In this document: in pieces, positions 17,194-26,060 of the stretch
Position numbering within the stretch: the stretch's first letter is position 1
How the letters are laid out: every line of letters starts with the position of its first letter
From: Leptolyngbya sp. Prado105
GTDB taxonomy: Bacteria > Cyanobacteriota > Cyanobacteriia > Leptolyngbyales > Leptolyngbyaceae
DNA: 35,133 nucleotides
Direction: 5' to 3'
Assembly (NCBI GenBank): GCA_025454375.1
Contig: JALOOO010000020.1
Location: forward strand, 1 to 35,133
Program-made: the position numbers and the translations under genes
The notes under the pieces: model-generated
Seen by the model: only the letters and a program-made list of their open reading frames with translations
What the model was told of the DNA's origin: nothing
The model's database searches: none

Positions 17194-18276
17194 ATGCCTC
17201 AACCGATTCTCTATCTTGCAATTACCAATCATGGCTTTGGTCATGCCACTCGTGCGACCGCGATCGCGGCTGAAATTCAACGGCTTGATCCCGAAATTGT
17301 CCTGATTCTAGCGACAACGGCTCCCCGCTCGGTCTTAGAGGCATACCTTCCCGGTGATTTTATCCATCGCCCTAGAGCGCTAGATGTCGGAATTATTCAA
17401 CAAGACAGTTTAACGATGGATAAACCTGCGACGCTAGAGAAATTAAAGCAAATTCGATCGCAACAGCAAGCCACGATCGCGTCCGAAGCAAATTTCATTT
17501 TGCAGAACAAAGCAGGATTAGTTTTAGGAGATATTCCCCCTTTAGCGGCTCCCATTGCAAAAGCAGCAGGTGTTCCTGGTTGGATGATGAGTAACTTTGG
17601 CTGGGACTTTATCTACCGCGATTGGGGGGGAGAATTTCTTGAAATCGCAGATTGGATCAGTGATTGTTTTTCACAATGCGATCGCTTGTTTAGAATGCCA
17701 TTCCATGAGTCGATGAGTGCTTTTCCGACGGTAACAGATGTGGGTCTAACCGGAGTTGATCCAAGATTTGAGGCAGCAGCAGTCCTGGAAAAATTTAACC
17801 TCACTGAGACTCCAAAAGAAAAAATTATCCTAGTAACTTTTGGTGGATTAGGACTCGATCGAGTTCCTTATGAAAATCTCAATCACCTGTCTGACTGTCA
17901 GTTTCTCTGCTTTGATAACAATGCTCCGAATTTACCCAATTTGATCAAAGTAGACGATCGCTTTTACCGTCCGATTGATCTGATGCCGATTTGCGGTCGC
18001 CTGCTGTCTAAGCCTGGATATAGTACTTTTTCCGAAGCGTGTCGCTATGAAATTCCGGTGATGACGGTCACTCGTGAAGGCTTTGCAGAATCTCCAATTC
18101 TACTAGAGAGTCTTCAAGACTATGCAGAGCATCAGATTTGGTCACTCGATGAATTCTTTAACGGCGACTGGAGTAACATTCGACAACCGATGAACCCACC
18201 GCGCAAATCTGAGAAATTACCAAAAGATGGAAATTTGACGATCGCTCAAGCAGTGGTCGAGTATCTGCATTCCTAA
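17194..18276 (+). CDS. GT-B-fold glycosyltransferase-like protein
   Basis: The 360-residue product begins with ILYLAITNHGFGHATRATAIA. The GFGHATR loop (14-20) is the N-terminal nucleotide-sugar/acceptor motif of MurG- and UGT-like GT-B enzymes and of the domain fused to L-arabinokinase. The C-terminal half has VTFGGLG (about 213-219) and LSKPGYSTFSEAC (about 271-283), matching the donor-binding loop. It would transfer a sugar from a nucleotide donor; the acceptor is unknown. No signal peptide is seen, so it acts in the cytoplasm or at the inner face of the membrane. The ATG at 17194 has no clear Shine-Dalgarno. It is a single gene. Confidence 0.8.
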   Translation: MPQPILYLAITNHGFGHATRATAIAAEIQRLDPEIVLILATTAPRSVLEAYLPGDFIHRPRALDVGIIQQDSLTMDKPATLEKLKQIRSQQQATIASEANFILQNKAGLVLGDIPPLAAPIAKAAGVPGWMMSNFGWDFIYRDWGGEFLEIADWISDCFSQCDRLFRMPFHESMSAFPTVTDVGLTGVDPRFEAAAVLEKFNLTETPKEKIILVTFGGLGLDRVPYENLNHLSDCQFLCFDNNAPNLPNLIKVDDRFYRPIDLMPICGRLLSKPGYSTFSEACRYEIPVMTVTREGFAESPILLESLQDYAEHQIWSLDEFFNGDWSNIRQPMNPPRKSEKLPKDGNLTIAQAVVEYLHS

Positions 18277-18371
18277 CCCTTCTGTGCCGTTTCGTTGCAT
18301 GAGCATTGGATCTCACCCAAACGGAAGACCTGCTCATACTGCCCAAAGCCTCTACACAAAACTACAGCACA

Positions 18372-19310
18372 TTAGTCAGGAACAGAACTTACCTTGACAT
18401 CAGTTTGACTGCGCGATCGAGCAATTTGGCTCTGCTGATGGCTACTAATCGCCTCTGCGATCGCGCTCTGCCGACGTGCTTGATCACGGCTAATACTTTC
18501 CTCGGTATTTCCCAGCCCAGGAGCTTCCCACTGATTCGTGCGAGGATTCAAGTAAGAGTAGGTTCGTGCCTGCAAGACTGCTTCCGAGCCTTGGAGTCCG
18601 CGATCGTAAGCTTGGCGTAATCTATCGATATAGCCTCCTTGATCCAAAGCAGCAAGTGGAGCCTGGTTTGCTAAATCAATTCCGTTTAATTGCTCTGCTA
18701 AGCCTAAGCGTAATCCCGCCGCGATCGCAGAATCTTGAATCATATTGTACTGCCGCCGTAAGCGATCGAGTTGTTTGCGATCGGCATCATCGGGAGAGTC
18801 TGCCCCATGTTGGTAAGAAAAACTGCCCATATTCCACACGCCATTGCCTGGATCAACATGCCCGTAGTACGCCCATGTTTTCCCTCCATCAGGCGTGCGC
18901 GTGCCCTCTGCACTTCCGACTGCCTTCGCTACGAGTGAATCTGGACCTCCTTCAAACAGTTCATCCGGCGCAATTGCAACTAAGCGATCGTCATCGGATG
19001 AAGTATCAATGAGTTGCTTAGGTGACGCAGTTGTTGGCGGAGCAATGGCTTGAGCTTGATCTAGAATCGCAGTCGTAAAGATTGCGGGTGAGGCGCTAAC
19101 TTGAGGCTGACCTTTAGAAGGAGGCTGACCTTTAGAAGAAGGTTGAGGTGTAGGGAGACTCTGAGATGGAGATGGCTTATCCTGGTCCTCTTTGAGGTCA
19201 GATTTAGCAAGAGTGGGGTTGAAGTTGAGCAGACCTTGAGCTTGGCTTGATCGAACTCCACCAAACGTAAGAACGATCACGCTCATCATCAGAGAAACAA
19301 TTTTCTTCAT
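18372..19310 (-). CDS. Secreted protein with lysozyme-like domain
   Basis: The 312-residue product has a signal peptide (about 1-24, cut after SQA). A Ser/Pro/Gln-rich linker with an SKGQPP repeat follows. Residues ~120-270 look like a lysozyme-fold domain: AVGSAEGT with Glu-135 as a candidate acid, then DGGKTWAYYGHVDPGN and GSFSYQ. That pattern would fit a peptidoglycan-cleaving enzyme, but the exact family is not certain. Its ATG overlaps the stop of the lipoprotein gene by 4 bp (ATGA, 19307-19310), so it is the last gene of a coupled four-gene operon. The tail is Gln/Ser/Arg-rich. Confidence 0.65.
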   Translation of the reverse strand: MKKIVSLMMSVIVLTFGGVRSSQAQGLLNFNPTLAKSDLKEDQDKPSPSQSLPTPQPSSKGQPPSKGQPQVSASPAIFTTAILDQAQAIAPPTTASPKQLIDTSSDDDRLVAIAPDELFEGGPDSLVAKAVGSAEGTRTPDGGKTWAYYGHVDPGNGVWNMGSFSYQHGADSPDDADRKQLDRLRRQYNMIQDSAIAAGLRLGLAEQLNGIDLANQAPLAALDQGGYIDRLRQAYDRGLQGSEAVLQARTYSYLNPRTNQWEAPGLGNTEESISRDQARRQSAIAEAISSHQQSQIARSRSQTDVKVSSVPD

Positions 19311-19786
19311 CGTGGCTGTAAGGTTCGTTGCAATAGACTTTTATCGGGTTCGACTAGTGCCCAAGATCCATCTGATTGCTTGAGCAATGTTGCAAATTGG
19401 AGGATCTCTCCACTTGCGATCTGATCTCCAGCTTTCAATGCTCCAAGCTTAGGCGACTTTAACCCGCAGAGCCGAAAGAGATAGGCTGGAGTATCTGCAC
19501 CTGCAAAATACACACAGCCTTTCTTATCGGTATAGGTTTTCCCGACTGAAGGAGCATAGACAGACTTACCATTTAGCGCGATCGAGATGTCTCCTAGTCC
19601 ACCAATCACCGTAGAATCTGCAATTTTATCTCCTAGCTTGAGTTGCCAGGTCTGGTAGAGCTTTGGCTCATCGATCGTATTGTCAGACTGCTCAAGGGAA
19701 GTGCAGCTAGAGACAAAACTGAGCAAAACCAAGAATCCGACTTTAGCGAATCCAAAACTTATACCCCAAGTATTGGTCGCCTTCAT
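19307..19786 (-). CDS. Lipoprotein with a degenerate beta-barrel (M23-like?) domain
   Basis: From ATG 19786 the product has 159 residues. A hydrophobic leader ends in the lipobox-like FVSSC, so Cys-28 is the likely lipidated residue. The frame extends 53 codons upstream, but that stretch overlaps the preceding gene further and lies in front of the lipoprotein signal, so I take the internal ATG. The mature part has GDKIADSTVIGG, VYAPSVGKTYTDKKGC and ALKAGDQIASGEIL segments that recall beta-barrels of LytM/M23-type proteins without visible zinc ligands. It overlaps the 131-residue gene upstream by 44 bp and the lysozyme-like gene downstream by 4 bp. Confidence 0.6.
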   Translation of the reverse strand: MKATNTWGISFGFAKVGFLVLLSFVSSCTSLEQSDNTIDEPKLYQTWQLKLGDKIADSTVIGGLGDISIALNGKSVYAPSVGKTYTDKKGCVYFAGADTPAYLFRLCGLKSPKLGALKAGDQIASGEILQFATLLKQSDGSWALVEPDKSLLQRTLQPR

Positions 19787-20138
19787 AAGAAACCACAATA
19801 TACGTCTGAGAAATCGATTTTTCGAGCGCATCGGATGCAAGGCGATAAGCTTCTCGCTCAGTTTGCATCCCGGCTCGAATCGAGATTTTTGGCAAGGCAC
19901 AGTAAGGATCTTTGAGTAATTTTCGGATGGTATCTTTCGAGTCACCTGTTTTGACTTGAATCAACTTGGCAAGATTATCTTGAGAAATGGTTGCATTCTG
20001 CCGCACAGTCCCTTGACATTCTAGGGCTGCTTCCTTACTGCCAAAAGATGGCAAGCCCATTGCTTGCGTAAAAAAACCAATCGTTAGCAGCATCGCAAAG
20101 CCTGCTAGTAATTGATTGGATTTAAGCTTTTCAATCAT
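19743..20138 (-). CDS. Small exported protein, SmpA/BamE-like
   Basis: The 131-residue product has a hydrophobic N-terminal segment at about 9-28, a signal peptide or anchor. The remaining part has KTGDSKDTIRKLLKDPYCALPK, then YIVVSYEGDQYLGYKFW at the end. The order of a helix with GxSxxxVxxxLGxP-like sequence and a final pair of strands is that of the SmpA/BamE/OmlA fold. This fold is found in outer-membrane assembly and in several unrelated exported proteins, so function stays open. Its ATG overlaps the stop of the gene upstream by 4 bp (ATGA, 20135-20138). Confidence 0.6.
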   Translation of the reverse strand: MIEKLKSNQLLAGFAMLLTIGFFTQAMGLPSFGSKEAALECQGTVRQNATISQDNLAKLIQVKTGDSKDTIRKLLKDPYCALPKISIRAGMQTEREAYRLASDALEKSISQTYIVVSYEGDQYLGYKFWIR

Positions 20139-21010
20139 AACCGTCCTCCGACAAACAATCCTAATGCTAAAAGCAACAACCGATAGATACCGATTCGGTC
20201 TGCTTTGGGAATAAACAAGGCAGCATAAGCTGCAAGTAACCCAGGAACAAATACCAATACCATCACCGGAATTTCTAAAATCGGAAATGCAATGACTAAA
20301 TATTTCAAGCCGACTCTCAATCCTGCTGCTGCCATCACCCAGAGCGCAGCATCCATTGCAATTTCATTTTCTTTCGTTGGCATTTGCAAAATGTTTTGCA
20401 TCAGAAGCTGAAGTGGCTTGTTTCGCCGGAGTCGTTTTTTGCTTTGAGTTTGGGCAGGAGGAGAGTAAGGAGGGATGGCGTGCGGCTGAGGCGATCGCGT
20501 TGTGGAGCGAATGGGAGCTTGAGACGAAGGCTGCGACTGAAGACGATCGCTGATCTGTACTTTAGGCAACTCTGAGGAGGGTCTGGCTGCGGATTGCTGA
20601 TCTTTTGCTTGCAACTGCTCGACTATTGCCTTGAGTTGATCAAACGCGACCAAAGTCTCATTCAATCGTTCATTGACCTGATTCAGGTCAGATTCGATCG
20701 TCACAGGCGGTTCCCAGGTCAATCTCACCTGGGTTGAAGCAGATTGATTAGAGGATTTACTCGCCGCTCGCCGAGTTTGAGTCGTCTTTTTCGTTTTCGG
20801 GGTGCGAGGGGTCTGAGTTGGCTCAGACGGAGACTTCGCGATCGCATCAGAGGTGGACTCCCTGCCGCTCGAAGCTGCAATGTCTGAGGAAGCCACGATG
20901 TCTGAGGAGGTGGCGGATGTGACCGCAGTAGTTTTTTTGGATCGCCGATTTGCCGTGGGTTGGGTTTTAACGATCCGAGTAGACTGACTTTCTGTTTTAA
21001 GCTCTGTCAT
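20135..21010 (-). CDS. Membrane protein with disordered basic N-terminus and C-terminal helices
   Basis: From ATG 21010, which has AGGAG five bases upstream, the product has 291 residues; an in-frame TTG at 21028 is rejected. The first ~95 residues are Ser/Thr/Lys-rich and disordered. A short coiled coil (about 110-140) follows, then a Pro/Gln/Ser linker. The last ~70 residues hold two or three hydrophobic helices (AALWVMAAAGLRVGLKYLVI and following). No family is recognised. It heads a four-gene operon of envelope proteins with 4-bp overlaps. The simplest idea is an inner-membrane organiser for the lysozyme-like and lipoprotein partners. Confidence 0.65.
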   Translation of the reverse strand: MTELKTESQSTRIVKTQPTANRRSKKTTAVTSATSSDIVASSDIAASSGRESTSDAIAKSPSEPTQTPRTPKTKKTTQTRRAASKSSNQSASTQVRLTWEPPVTIESDLNQVNERLNETLVAFDQLKAIVEQLQAKDQQSAARPSSELPKVQISDRLQSQPSSQAPIRSTTRSPQPHAIPPYSPPAQTQSKKRLRRNKPLQLLMQNILQMPTKENEIAMDAALWVMAAAGLRVGLKYLVIAFPILEIPVMVLVFVPGLLAAYAALFIPKADRIGIYRLLLLALGLFVGGRL

Positions 21011-21042
21011 CGCGGCTCCTGGTGGCAAGTAATACTTGATTT

Positions 21043-21056
21043 AGTACTTTCGTACT
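21043..21056. promoter_or_regulatory. Palindrome agtac-tttc-gtact at the transcription start of the envelope operon
   Basis: The arms lie at 21043-21047 and 21052-21056. They fall about 6-19 bp downstream of the putative -10, close to the expected start of transcription, which is a typical place for a repressor site. A further TAGTA copy lies at 21059-21063. Confidence 0.4.
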
Positions 21057-21061
21057 ATCTA

Positions 21062-21090
21062 GTATTAATGAACGACTCCCTAGAAGTCAA
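21062..21090 (-). promoter_or_regulatory. Putative promoter of the four-gene envelope operon
   Basis: Read on the minus strand, TTGACT (21090-21085) matches the -35 consensus at five of six bases. TAATAC (21067-21062) follows after exactly 17 bp as a moderate -10. Confidence 0.45.
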
Positions 21091-21242
21091 GAGGTAAATT
21101 TAGAAAAAGGCGATCGTCGAAATAGCCCTCTACCACAAAGTGTCACTCTTTAGAAGTAATTAGTAGCTTTTTGTAATGATAGGTACAACCGATTGAATCA
21201 GCAGCGTTTAGATTAGAAGAAACGAAACGGCAGGAAATCAAG

Positions 21243-21680
21243 ATGGGTTTAACGACACAGGTTGAGATTTTCCCACTGCAATCGATCAAGGGCGGAATGG
21301 CAGAATTTTACACGCCCCAGTCCAGTCATGAGACGATGCTGGTTAGCATTCCAGCGCAGACGATCGACGATCTTTTCGTGCATCGGACTCAAACCGATCA
21401 ACTGCTTGTCGTTCGCGGCAGTTTTATTCTGGTTGTATTACAAAATCGTAAGTATCAATACATTCCATTAAGTGAATCTCAGCCGCAAGTGGTGAAGATT
21501 CCGCCGGGAGTGCCGCATGGCGCGATTAATTTGAGTGGAGCGCCCTGTGTTTTGGTGAACGCGGTGTTGCGTCACAGTGAGCCGATCGAGCAAGATTATC
21601 GCCCAATGCGCCGACCAATCCCCTACGATATAGAGATAGCTCACCATCTTCAAGAAATTTCGCGTTCCAGCGTTGCTTAA
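21243..21680 (+). CDS. Cupin-fold protein, sugar-epimerase-like
   Basis: The 145-residue product is a single cupin barrel. Visible are VHRTQTDQLLVVRGSFILVVL and the second motif IPPGVPHGAINLSG with a metal-type histidine. The layout is similar to dTDP-4-dehydrorhamnose 3,5-epimerase-related and other small cupins. The ATG at 21243 follows AGGA (spacing about 8). It lies 66 bp before a response-regulator gene on the same strand and might share its transcript. The ligand cannot be read from the sequence. Confidence 0.7.
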   Translation: MGLTTQVEIFPLQSIKGGMAEFYTPQSSHETMLVSIPAQTIDDLFVHRTQTDQLLVVRGSFILVVLQNRKYQYIPLSESQPQVVKIPPGVPHGAINLSGAPCVLVNAVLRHSEPIEQDYRPMRRPIPYDIEIAHHLQEISRSSVA

Positions 21681-21746
21681 TAAACCGCTTTAAATTCCGA
21701 CACGCCCCTGATTTGCGGCATTTGGAGTTCTTGCTCACTGTGTTTC

Positions 21747-22394
21747 ATGCCTTTGACGATCTTGATTGCTGAGGATGATGTCGGAACCCGACTCTCGATC
21801 AGCGACTACCTTGAATGTTCTGGTTATTCCGTGGTCGCGGCTGAGAATGGGGCGGATGCGATCGCATTGCTTGACGCGCATCAGCCCCATTTAATCGTGA
21901 CCGATGTTTCGATGCCTTTAATTGATGGCTATGAATTGGTGCGGCATGTTCGCCGTCGCCCTGCGCTGCGTCTTTTGCCGATTGTATTTCTGACAGGGCG
22001 CACTGAACCGACGGAGCGGGTGAAGGGCTATCAGTTGGGCTGTGATGTTTATTTGGCTAAGCCGTTTGAGTTGTCTGAGTTGGGAGCGATTGTGCGAAAT
22101 TTACTCGATCGCACTCAGATGATCGAGACAGAGTGGCGCTCTCGACAAGGATTTGAAGCCTCGGGTGAGGGAGGAGAAAAACCGATCGCGGATGTCAGCA
22201 TTGTGTTGACCGATCGAGAGAAAGAGGTTTTATCGCTATTGAGTGATGGTTTGTCGAATATTCAAATTGGCAGTCATTTGCATCTCAGTTCGCGGACGGT
22301 TGAGAAGCATGTGAGTAGTTTGTTAAGAAAGACAGAAACGAGCAATCGTGCAGAGTTAGTACGATTTGCAATGGAACATCATTTGGTGGTCTAG
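21747..22394 (+). CDS. NarL/LuxR-type response regulator
   Basis: The 215-residue product has a receiver domain (1-120) with the acidic pair Asp-10/11, phospho-acceptor Asp-53 (VTDVSMP), Thr-83 and Lys-105 (LAKPF). After a linker, a LuxR/GerE helix-turn-helix (about 152-212) shows LTDREKEVLSLLSDGLSNIQIG and SSRTVEKHVSSLLRKT. It should be phosphorylated by a histidine kinase and bind DNA as a dimer. The kinase encoded convergently at 22465-24498 is the obvious candidate partner, but orphan pairing is equally common in cyanobacteria. Confidence 0.92.
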   Translation: MPLTILIAEDDVGTRLSISDYLECSGYSVVAAENGADAIALLDAHQPHLIVTDVSMPLIDGYELVRHVRRRPALRLLPIVFLTGRTEPTERVKGYQLGCDVYLAKPFELSELGAIVRNLLDRTQMIETEWRSRQGFEASGEGGEKPIADVSIVLTDREKEVLSLLSDGLSNIQIGSHLHLSSRTVEKHVSSLLRKTETSNRAELVRFAMEHHLVV

Positions 22395-22423
22395 CACGAG
22401 CATTGTCCTACACGAATCCGCAT

Positions 22424-22452
22424 CCCGCACGGGGATTTAAATTCGGTGCGGG
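22424..22452. repeat. Hairpin between convergent regulator and kinase genes
   Basis: Arms cccgcac (22424-22430) and gtgcggg (22446-22452) enclose a 15-nt loop containing the palindrome atttaaat. It is placed where a bidirectional terminator would be expected, but there is no T run on either side. Confidence 0.6.
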
Positions 22453-22464
22453 GCAAAAACAGAG

Positions 22465-24498
22465 CTAAATATTTTGAATACTGACAGGTTCCGACTGCTT
22501 CACTGGCTCTGACTCTAACAACTCCACCTCCGCCTCATCCACTTGCGCATAAGGATCGAGCCAGGGCAACCAAATCCGAAACGTACTGCCCTTATCTAGA
22601 ACCGACCAGAACGATAAGGTTCCGCCGTGCATTTCTGCCAGTCGTTTCGTCAGGGCTAAGCCGAGTCCTGTCCCCTCGTGCTTGCGCGTCATCGACGAAT
22701 CAATTTGCTGGAACGGTCTAAACAGCAAATGCCAGCGATCTTTTGGAATTCCGATCCCTGAATCCTCAACCTCTAGACAGAGATAAGCCGTCTCTTGATT
22801 GATTGGACTGCGATCGGGTCGGACATCTTGAACCAGTTGATATCCATACCCAATTCGCGCAATCAGGGAAACCTCGCCACCTTCAGGCGTAAATTTCACC
22901 GCATTCGACAGTAGATTAATCACCATTTGCCGAACTCTTCGCTCATCTAAAGGCACTCGATCGAGGTCGTCTGCAAACCGCATCTCTAACTTCAGTCGCT
23001 TCATCTCAGCGCTCGGTTGCACCATTTTGAGACATTGCTCGCACATATGACGAATATTCACAGGCTGAAGGTTTAGCTCTGCCTTGCCCGCTTCAATTTT
23101 GGCGATATCGAGTAAGTCATTAATAATTTTCAGCAAATGAATGGCTGCATCATCTGCCTGCTGGAGAAACTCTAGCTCTTCTTCTCGATCGTCACAGCAG
23201 CCGTCTCGCACCAATCGCACACAGCCAATAATCGCATTCAAGGGGGTACGCAATTCGTGAGAAGTCGTGGCTAAAAACTCGCTCTTTACCTGATTTGCTG
23301 CCTGTGCTTCTTGCCAAGCTGCCTCCAATTCACTGGCGCGTTCTTCTAGCCGCTCGACCATGTTATCAAGGGCTTCAGCGAGATAGTTCAGTTCGCGCAC
23401 TTTAAAATTCTTGGGAGCGCGATCGCCATCAAACCGTTGTCGAATTTTCAGAGCATATTCGCTCAGTTTCTCGATCGGACGCGCTAGATCGCGAGTGAGA
23501 TAGAGCGTTGCTAATAAAATTGCGGTCAATAAGCCCAGGGTCAAGATAATCAAAACCTGCTTAATATCGCCTAAGCCATAGAGCGCACTCTCGACTGAAG
23601 TGGCGGCTAACACAACCCAAGTCGTCGTCTCGCCATTCTTTAGCGAAACCTGAATTGCACTGCCTCCCGCTAACCACTCTGCACCATTTTCCTCGAAGGG
23701 CACGGCTTCCAGTGATTCCCGCTCGTTTGAAGCACGATCGCCAACGGTACTACTTGCGATCGCAGTTTCAAAGACGTGTTGAAGCTGCTGACTATTTGAT
23801 CCTTGACGAATATTTCGTCCGATTCGTTCTGTGATCGGATGTGCCAGGATCACACCGTTCTCGTCAATGACGACGGTATACCCCGATGAAATCGCATTCA
23901 GTTCAGGCTCGGGCTTCGAGTAGAGCGACGCTTGCACACTCAAAGCATAGCGATCGCCGGATTTCATCGTCACAGGTGCGCTCATGACCAGGCTCAACTG
24001 ATGATCTACCGAAATTTCTCCGCCGACTCTTGAAGGCTGTCCAGGTGAAACTTCGATATTGTCAGAATTCACAATATTTGCAGAGGTGGGGCGATTTTCC
24101 CAGGGATCTCGTGGGAATTGTGCGATCAGTTGATTGCCGCAGGTGCTTGCCTTGATGGTTTGATTTTTTAGATTGATCAGCTGAATGCACTGAAGCGAGA
24201 GGGGTGAAGTGCGCTGAAGCTGTTCTAGAAAGTCGTAGGTTGCTTGAGGAGAATCAAGTTGCAGCGAGGTCGTCGTCGTTGCCAATGCCAAATTTGATCT
24301 CAACGTCGCGATCGAGGCTTGCAAGGCTTCTGCTTTTCGGACAGCGCTGGCGGTGAGATTATGGCGTGCCGTTTCTAAGAGTCCTGATTTTGCTTTTTTA
24401 TACGCGACCACCTCTCCCGTCAATAGCACCGGAATACTAAGGAGTAATAAACGCCATAGTAGGATGCGACGAAACGAAGATTGACGTGACTTTGCCAT
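22465..24498 (-). CDS. Membrane sensor histidine kinase (Cache-like sensor, HAMP, HisKA, HATPase)
   Basis: The 677-residue product has a transmembrane helix at about 11-33 and an extracytoplasmic sensor to about 310, with the dCache-like GYTVVIDENGVILAHP at 206-221. A second helix spans 315-335, a HAMP domain 336-388 and a short coiled coil follows. The HisKA domain has the phospho-acceptor His-414 in SHELRTPLNAIIG. The ATPase domain has NLLSNAVKF (528-536), DSGIGIP (579-585) and GTGLGLAL (609-616). It senses a periplasmic ligand and signals to a response regulator. There is no fused receiver. Its gene converges with a NarL-type regulator 70 bp away. Confidence 0.93.
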   Translation of the reverse strand: MAKSRQSSFRRILLWRLLLLSIPVLLTGEVVAYKKAKSGLLETARHNLTASAVRKAEALQASIATLRSNLALATTTTSLQLDSPQATYDFLEQLQRTSPLSLQCIQLINLKNQTIKASTCGNQLIAQFPRDPWENRPTSANIVNSDNIEVSPGQPSRVGGEISVDHQLSLVMSAPVTMKSGDRYALSVQASLYSKPEPELNAISSGYTVVIDENGVILAHPITERIGRNIRQGSNSQQLQHVFETAIASSTVGDRASNERESLEAVPFEENGAEWLAGGSAIQVSLKNGETTTWVVLAATSVESALYGLGDIKQVLIILTLGLLTAILLATLYLTRDLARPIEKLSEYALKIRQRFDGDRAPKNFKVRELNYLAEALDNMVERLEERASELEAAWQEAQAANQVKSEFLATTSHELRTPLNAIIGCVRLVRDGCCDDREEELEFLQQADDAAIHLLKIINDLLDIAKIEAGKAELNLQPVNIRHMCEQCLKMVQPSAEMKRLKLEMRFADDLDRVPLDERRVRQMVINLLSNAVKFTPEGGEVSLIARIGYGYQLVQDVRPDRSPINQETAYLCLEVEDSGIGIPKDRWHLLFRPFQQIDSSMTRKHEGTGLGLALTKRLAEMHGGTLSFWSVLDKGSTFRIWLPWLDPYAQVDEAEVELLESEPVKQSEPVSIQNI

Positions 24499-24836
24499 AA
24501 GCCCTGGACTTGGGGGTGAGACGGGATCAGGAAGTAGAGCAGTGATGCCGATGACAAGCTATTGCTGAGTATGAATCTGAGGGTGTTTTGATACGAGATC
24601 TGACCGAAAGGCACGATCAGTAACTTTACCTGCAAAATCCGCCTAAATTCATCCGCTATATGAACGATTTTCAACGAATTGACATGAAAAATCTATTTTC
24701 ACTTTAGCGGCGATATGACGTTCTAACCAGTTTCGCGTCAATTTCTTCAGAATGGCAGTGCCCAGGTGGGGGATATTCGCAAGATACCCTGCCAGATTTC
24801 AGCAAATCTATTAACCTGTATGAGGAAGACTGAACT
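24499..24836. other. Intergenic region between divergent kinase and FemAB-like genes
   Basis: No gene is evident in 338 bp. A TTGACA lies at 24679-24684 on the plus strand, but no good -10 follows at the right distance. A 6-bp inverted repeat agattt/aaatct with a 4-nt loop is at 24794-24809, shortly before the GAGGA ribosome site of the next gene. Confidence 0.45.
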
Positions 24837-26036
24837 GTGGATATGGTTGAACAATTCCAGCCCCGTATGTCGATCGCTTGGATCAATAAGATTTCTGAAG
24901 TTCCACAGCTAGCCTGGGATGCTTTAGCGATGCCCTTGAAAACGCCTTTCCTGGAATGGGATTGGTTGCATAATATGGAAATATCCGGCAGTACAACGGC
25001 TCGATCCGGTTGGATGCCGAATCATTTAACCCTCTGGCGTGATCATGAATTAATTGCCGCTGCGCCGTTGTATATCAAAGGTCACAGCTATGGCGAGTTT
25101 GTTTTTGACCATCAGTGGGCGGATTTAGCCGATCGTTTGGGAGTGCAGTACTATCCCAAACTGCTAGGAATGTCGCCGTTCACGCCAGCGGAGGGGTATC
25201 GATTTTTAATTGCGCCGGGTGAAGATGAGGACGAGATCACCGAAATGATGGTGAGTGCGATCGATCATTTCTGTACCAAGAATCGAATTTCTGGCTGTAA
25301 TTTTCTCTATGTCGATCCTGAGTGGCGCATGGTGATGGAGCGGCATGGGTTTAGTTCTTGGCTCCATCACAGTTTTATCTGGTCGAATCAGAACTATGAA
25401 TCGTTTGATAACTATTTAGGCGCATTCAATGCAAATCAGCGTCGAAATATCAAGCGCGAACGCAAAGCGGTGACAAATGCCGGACTAGCTTTCAGAACCT
25501 GGACGGGGGATGAGATTCCGAAGTCGATGTTTGTGACGATGTACAACTTTTACAGCGATACCTGCGACAAGTTTGGCTGGTGGGGAAGTAAGTATCTGAC
25601 GAAGAAGTTTTTTGAGCAGCTTCATACGAACTATCGCCATCGGGTTGTGTTTTTCGCGGCTTATGCGGCAGGCGATGATCAGCATCCGATCGGGATGTCA
25701 TTTTGTCTGACGAAAGGAGATCGCTTGTATGGGCGATATTGGGGCTGTACTCAAGAGATCGATTGTTTGCATTTTGATGCGTGCTATTACGCTCCGATCG
25801 AGTGGGGAATTCAGAACGGAATTCAGTTATTTGATCCGGGTGCGGGCGGGCGACATAAGAAGCGGCGGGGATTTCCAGCGATGCCGAATCATTCGCTGCA
25901 TCGGTTTTATAACGGTCGGCTGTCGCAGATTTTGCGATCGCACATTGAGCAGATTAATGATTTGGAGCAGCAAGAAATTGATGCAATTAATCAAGAATTG
26001 CCATTTAAGCAACAAACGATCGACTTCAAAATTTAG
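24837..26036 (+). CDS. FemAB-like acyltransferase, peptidogalycan biosynthesis protein family
   Basis: The 399-residue product belongs to the large GNAT-related family annotated as peptidogalycan biosynthesis protein (DUF482/FemAB-like). Characteristic pieces are HWADLADR-like sequence after LIAAAPLYIKGHSYGEFVFD, NQRRNIKRERKAV, FYSDTCDKFGWWGSKYLT, and the C-terminal FDPGAGGRHKKRRGFPAMPNHSLH. FemAB relatives transfer aminoacyl groups from tRNA to envelope precursors; the substrate in this branch is not established. GTG at 24837 is ten bases after GAGGA; ATG at 24843 is an alternative start. It is followed after 24 bp by the DUF4346 gene on the same strand. Confidence 0.85.
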   Translation: MDMVEQFQPRMSIAWINKISEVPQLAWDALAMPLKTPFLEWDWLHNMEISGSTTARSGWMPNHLTLWRDHELIAAAPLYIKGHSYGEFVFDHQWADLADRLGVQYYPKLLGMSPFTPAEGYRFLIAPGEDEDEITEMMVSAIDHFCTKNRISGCNFLYVDPEWRMVMERHGFSSWLHHSFIWSNQNYESFDNYLGAFNANQRRNIKRERKAVTNAGLAFRTWTGDEIPKSMFVTMYNFYSDTCDKFGWWGSKYLTKKFFEQLHTNYRHRVVFFAAYAAGDDQHPIGMSFCLTKGDRLYGRYWGCTQEIDCLHFDACYYAPIEWGIQNGIQLFDPGAGGRHKKRRGFPAMPNHSLHRFYNGRLSQILRSHIEQINDLEQQEIDAINQELPFKQQTIDFKI

Positions 26037-26060
26037 AATAGGAAAGCTGACTCTTGTTAA

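Noticed and set aside
19787-19945. 53-residue N-terminal extension of the lipoprotein
   Set aside because: It would place extra residues before a complete lipoprotein signal and enlarge the overlap with the preceding gene.
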